Shown here piece by piece: positions 62,031-64,000 of a DNA stretch of 64,000 bases (its first letter is position 1; each line of letters starts with the position of its first letter). Position numbers and translations under genes: made by a program. The notes below the pieces were generated by a model. It searched no databases and was not told the DNA's origin. It worked only from the letters and a program-made list of their open reading frames with translations. Source of the DNA: Uranotaenia lowii (Eukaryota; Arthropoda; Insecta; Diptera; Culicidae); the NCBI RefSeq assembly GCF_029784155.1, contig NC_073693.1, positions 137,691,988-137,755,987 on the forward strand, written 5' to 3'.

Positions 62031-62730
62031 TCAGTAAGATTTCCTACTAAGGAGAAGAAAAAGAGTAATTTATCAACCCACATGTGTTTAAGTTTGCGAC
62101 TTATAGTTGAAGAAGTTACCGATCAAATCCAGTAAATCTACAAAGATAATCACAAAGTTAAAAGTTCAGTCAGAATATATAAGTTCGACGGTTAGTGAAA
62201 TTGGTAAAGTACAGTGTCACGAAACCTAATTTATCTCTTTGTACGCTACAATACAGGTGGTACGGGAAGAAGTAAATCGGGTCAACCCGCATAGGCCTCA
62301 TTGCGTTTTTATCCGTTTAAACCGGAATGTGAGTTTTAGTGTAATTGACCATAAAAGCCACAATTAACCATCGTTTATTATCCAGATACTTCTCGAAAGT
62401 GCTCATGTAAAGTACTTCATCCCACCTTATTTCAGTGATTCTCAACCGCAGTATTCGTCATTTGAGATCGCTGGCTGAATCTGGATCGTTACACTGTACA
62501 TTATCGTCACCTGTAAAAGAAAACAGAGTTGTAAGTACCTTAAAGAAAACCTGAAATGAAATGTAAACTGAATGTACTTGCCAATTATATTAGGTCGAAC
62601 TTTAGGCAGTCGCTAACGAAAGGTCGAAAAATTAAGAAACATAAAAGCTAAATTTGAAGGAGGAAAGGACTATACTAAATATTTGTGAGTAGGAATGGAA
62701 AACTCTAAAATTTCCTTTATTAATAATTAT
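62031..62730 (+). other. Probable BEL-like 3' UTR and LTR region
   Basis: About 700 bp after the BEL-like pol end has no coding frame. A 3' LTR is expected here, but without the left LTR its limits cannot be set. Confidence 0.4.
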
Positions 62731-62732
62731 TA

Positions 62733-63651
62733 AGGTACACCGGGGTAAGTGTGGACGATGGCTATAAAATCAATACTGTGCACTATTTTTTCAAACTTTT
62801 GATGCAAAATGTTCAATTTATTTGTAATCTATCCAATAACTGTGAAAAAGATACGATTCAGACAATAACGGATGTTTACAGCGACTTTTTCGGAATTTTC
62901 TATTTTCAACTACGATGTCGAGTTGATGTGCATCTTTTTCAATTGCAAATTTCTCCTAAACTAGCTGGCTCTCGATGAAAAACTCTACATTGAAACAATT
63001 CTTACATTCCAAACAACCAGTTAGGAAAAGAAACGGCCGTTAAAAATTAAGAAAAAAGAGTTTATTTACAAAAAACTTAAATTTTGTCTTCAACCCCTAC
63101 CTGGGGTAAGTGTAGACGGCTTTAAAAAGACTTGAAGTTTACACATTTTTTCAATTTTCTGTCCTTCATCATTTATGAGTTGTATTATTTAGCTATATTT
63201 AGCATTCGGATCATGAAAATTTGAGTTAAGTACTTATTTGTTCTGTGTTTTTGATAAAATCGGATCTCGTGTGTTGTAACATAAATTACACACTATAATT
63301 ACAGTATCATGAACTTTTTTCAAAATTTTGGACGGTTCGAGCAATAAAGTAACGTATTCAACCAAGAAAACACAAATTTTGTGAAAATTTCCTGAGAAAT
63401 CAAAGGGAAAATCTACCGTCCACACTTACCCCATAAAGCGGGGTAAGTGAAGACACCAGCCGTCCATAACGATTTACGTGATAACTTTTTTCGCATTGCT
63501 TCTATCGAGCTCATCTCTTCAGCTTTTGTAAACAACATGTTCTGCATCACATTGAACGTCAATTTATCAAAATTGCTCCACTGCTGATTTTTTAATGATT
63601 TTTTAAAGTTGAACTATACGAAAACCCGTCCACACTTACCCCGGTGTACCT
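62733..63651. mobile_element. TA-flanked MITE, 919 bp, GGGGTAAGTGTGGAC ends
   Basis: The left end is AGGTACACCGGGGTAAGTGT and the right end its complement over about 25 bp. TA lies on both sides (62731-62732 and 63652-63653). The end motif recurs inside at about 63103-63120 and as an inverted pair at about 63418-63460. No transposase frame. The TA duplication suits a Tc1/mariner-mobilised MITE. Confidence 0.85.
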
Positions 63652-63653
63652 TA

Positions 63654-64000
63654 TAATAAATTTTCAGTTGAGCTGTTTGAGAACTGCTGCAAAACTTAAG
63701 CACGTCTTTTTAAAATCCAAATTTACCGGAATAAATAGAATTTACACAAACGTATAACATGAACAAAGTAAGTAAAGTTATCATTGAATGATAACAAATT
63801 GATGATGGCATAGTTTTTAACATCGTGAAAGAGTTTTCGAAAGTTTTTGATTGTCATAAAAAATTTAAAAAGTCTTGCAATAGATGTACAAATTTTTACA
63901 TTTTTCGTCGCCATAAAAAACTTTAACCAGTATGACAGATTAGCTTAATGAAATCACCTACAAACTTTATATTGCTTTCATTATCCTATACCAATACTGT
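63654..64000. other. Right flank, nothing recognised
   Basis: AT-rich sequence to the window end with no recognised gene or repeat. Confidence 0.5.

Overview
This is repeat-rich eukaryotic DNA, most likely from a culicine mosquito. The evidence is short (about 55-75 nt) GT-AG introns, dipteran-style nuclear genes (a ZAD zinc-finger protein, Mgat1, Nup160), a DD37E-spaced mariner relative, a tRNA-derived SINE, and R1-like, I-like, RTE-like, copia-like and BEL-like retrotransposons. The species cannot be fixed from the window. One 500-N assembly gap lies at 20125-20624.

Three host genes can be assembled exon by exon, and each coding sum is divisible by three. (1) A ZAD/C2H2 zinc-finger gene lies on the minus strand at 3677-5448 (6 exons, 483 aa). 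(2) Mgat1, encoding N-acetylglucosaminyltransferase I, lies on the minus strand at 7955-35629 (5 exons, 466 aa). Its first exon is separated from the other four by one 26-kb intron that holds almost everything between 8.6 and 34.7 kb. (3) Nup160, a scaffold nucleoporin, lies on the plus strand at 45896-51483 (15 exons, 1316 aa).

Layout: 0-3.1 kb, decayed RTE-like and R1-like LINE fragments. 3.7-5.4 kb, zinc-finger gene. 5.4-8 kb, a spacer with a fold-back MITE carrying a SINE tail. 8-35.6 kb, Mgat1; its intron 1 holds a degenerate R1-like copy, a SINE, a nearly full-length R1-like LINE (10-16.4 kb), a broken copia element, the gap, a full-length I-clade LINE with both ORFs open between two (TA)n arrays (22-28.9 kb), further RTE-like and R1-like pieces, and two mariner copies. 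36.07-36.78 kb, a hAT-type MITE with a perfect 8-bp target duplication. 37.6-42.96 kb, a 5.36-kb non-autonomous hAT-type element, also with a perfect 8-bp duplication. 43.25-44.94 kb, a large TTACCGAA-motif element. 45.9-51.5 kb, Nup160. 52.2-54.8 kb, an RTE-like copy split by a 1.07-kb MITE. 55.3-62 kb, a BEL-like element split by a 5.4-kb insertion, which is a poly(A)-tailed retroposon made mostly of 39 copies of a 70-bp repeat and itself hit by two more MITEs. 62.7-63.65 kb, a TA-flanked MITE.

The most unusual signal is a set of four DNA elements (43253-44942, 53083-54147, 58643-59725, 59745-60834). They share a plan: termini CAC...GTG (one start base changed in the last), a 2-bp target duplication, flanking arrays of a family-specific 8-12 bp motif, and a core that looks like a small intron-containing transcription unit. 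An uninterrupted paralogous sequence elsewhere in the window confirms the 2-bp duplication for one of them. I know of no described family with exactly this plan, but I could not search. The second notable signal is the minisatellite-bearing retroposon with a 23-bp target duplication.
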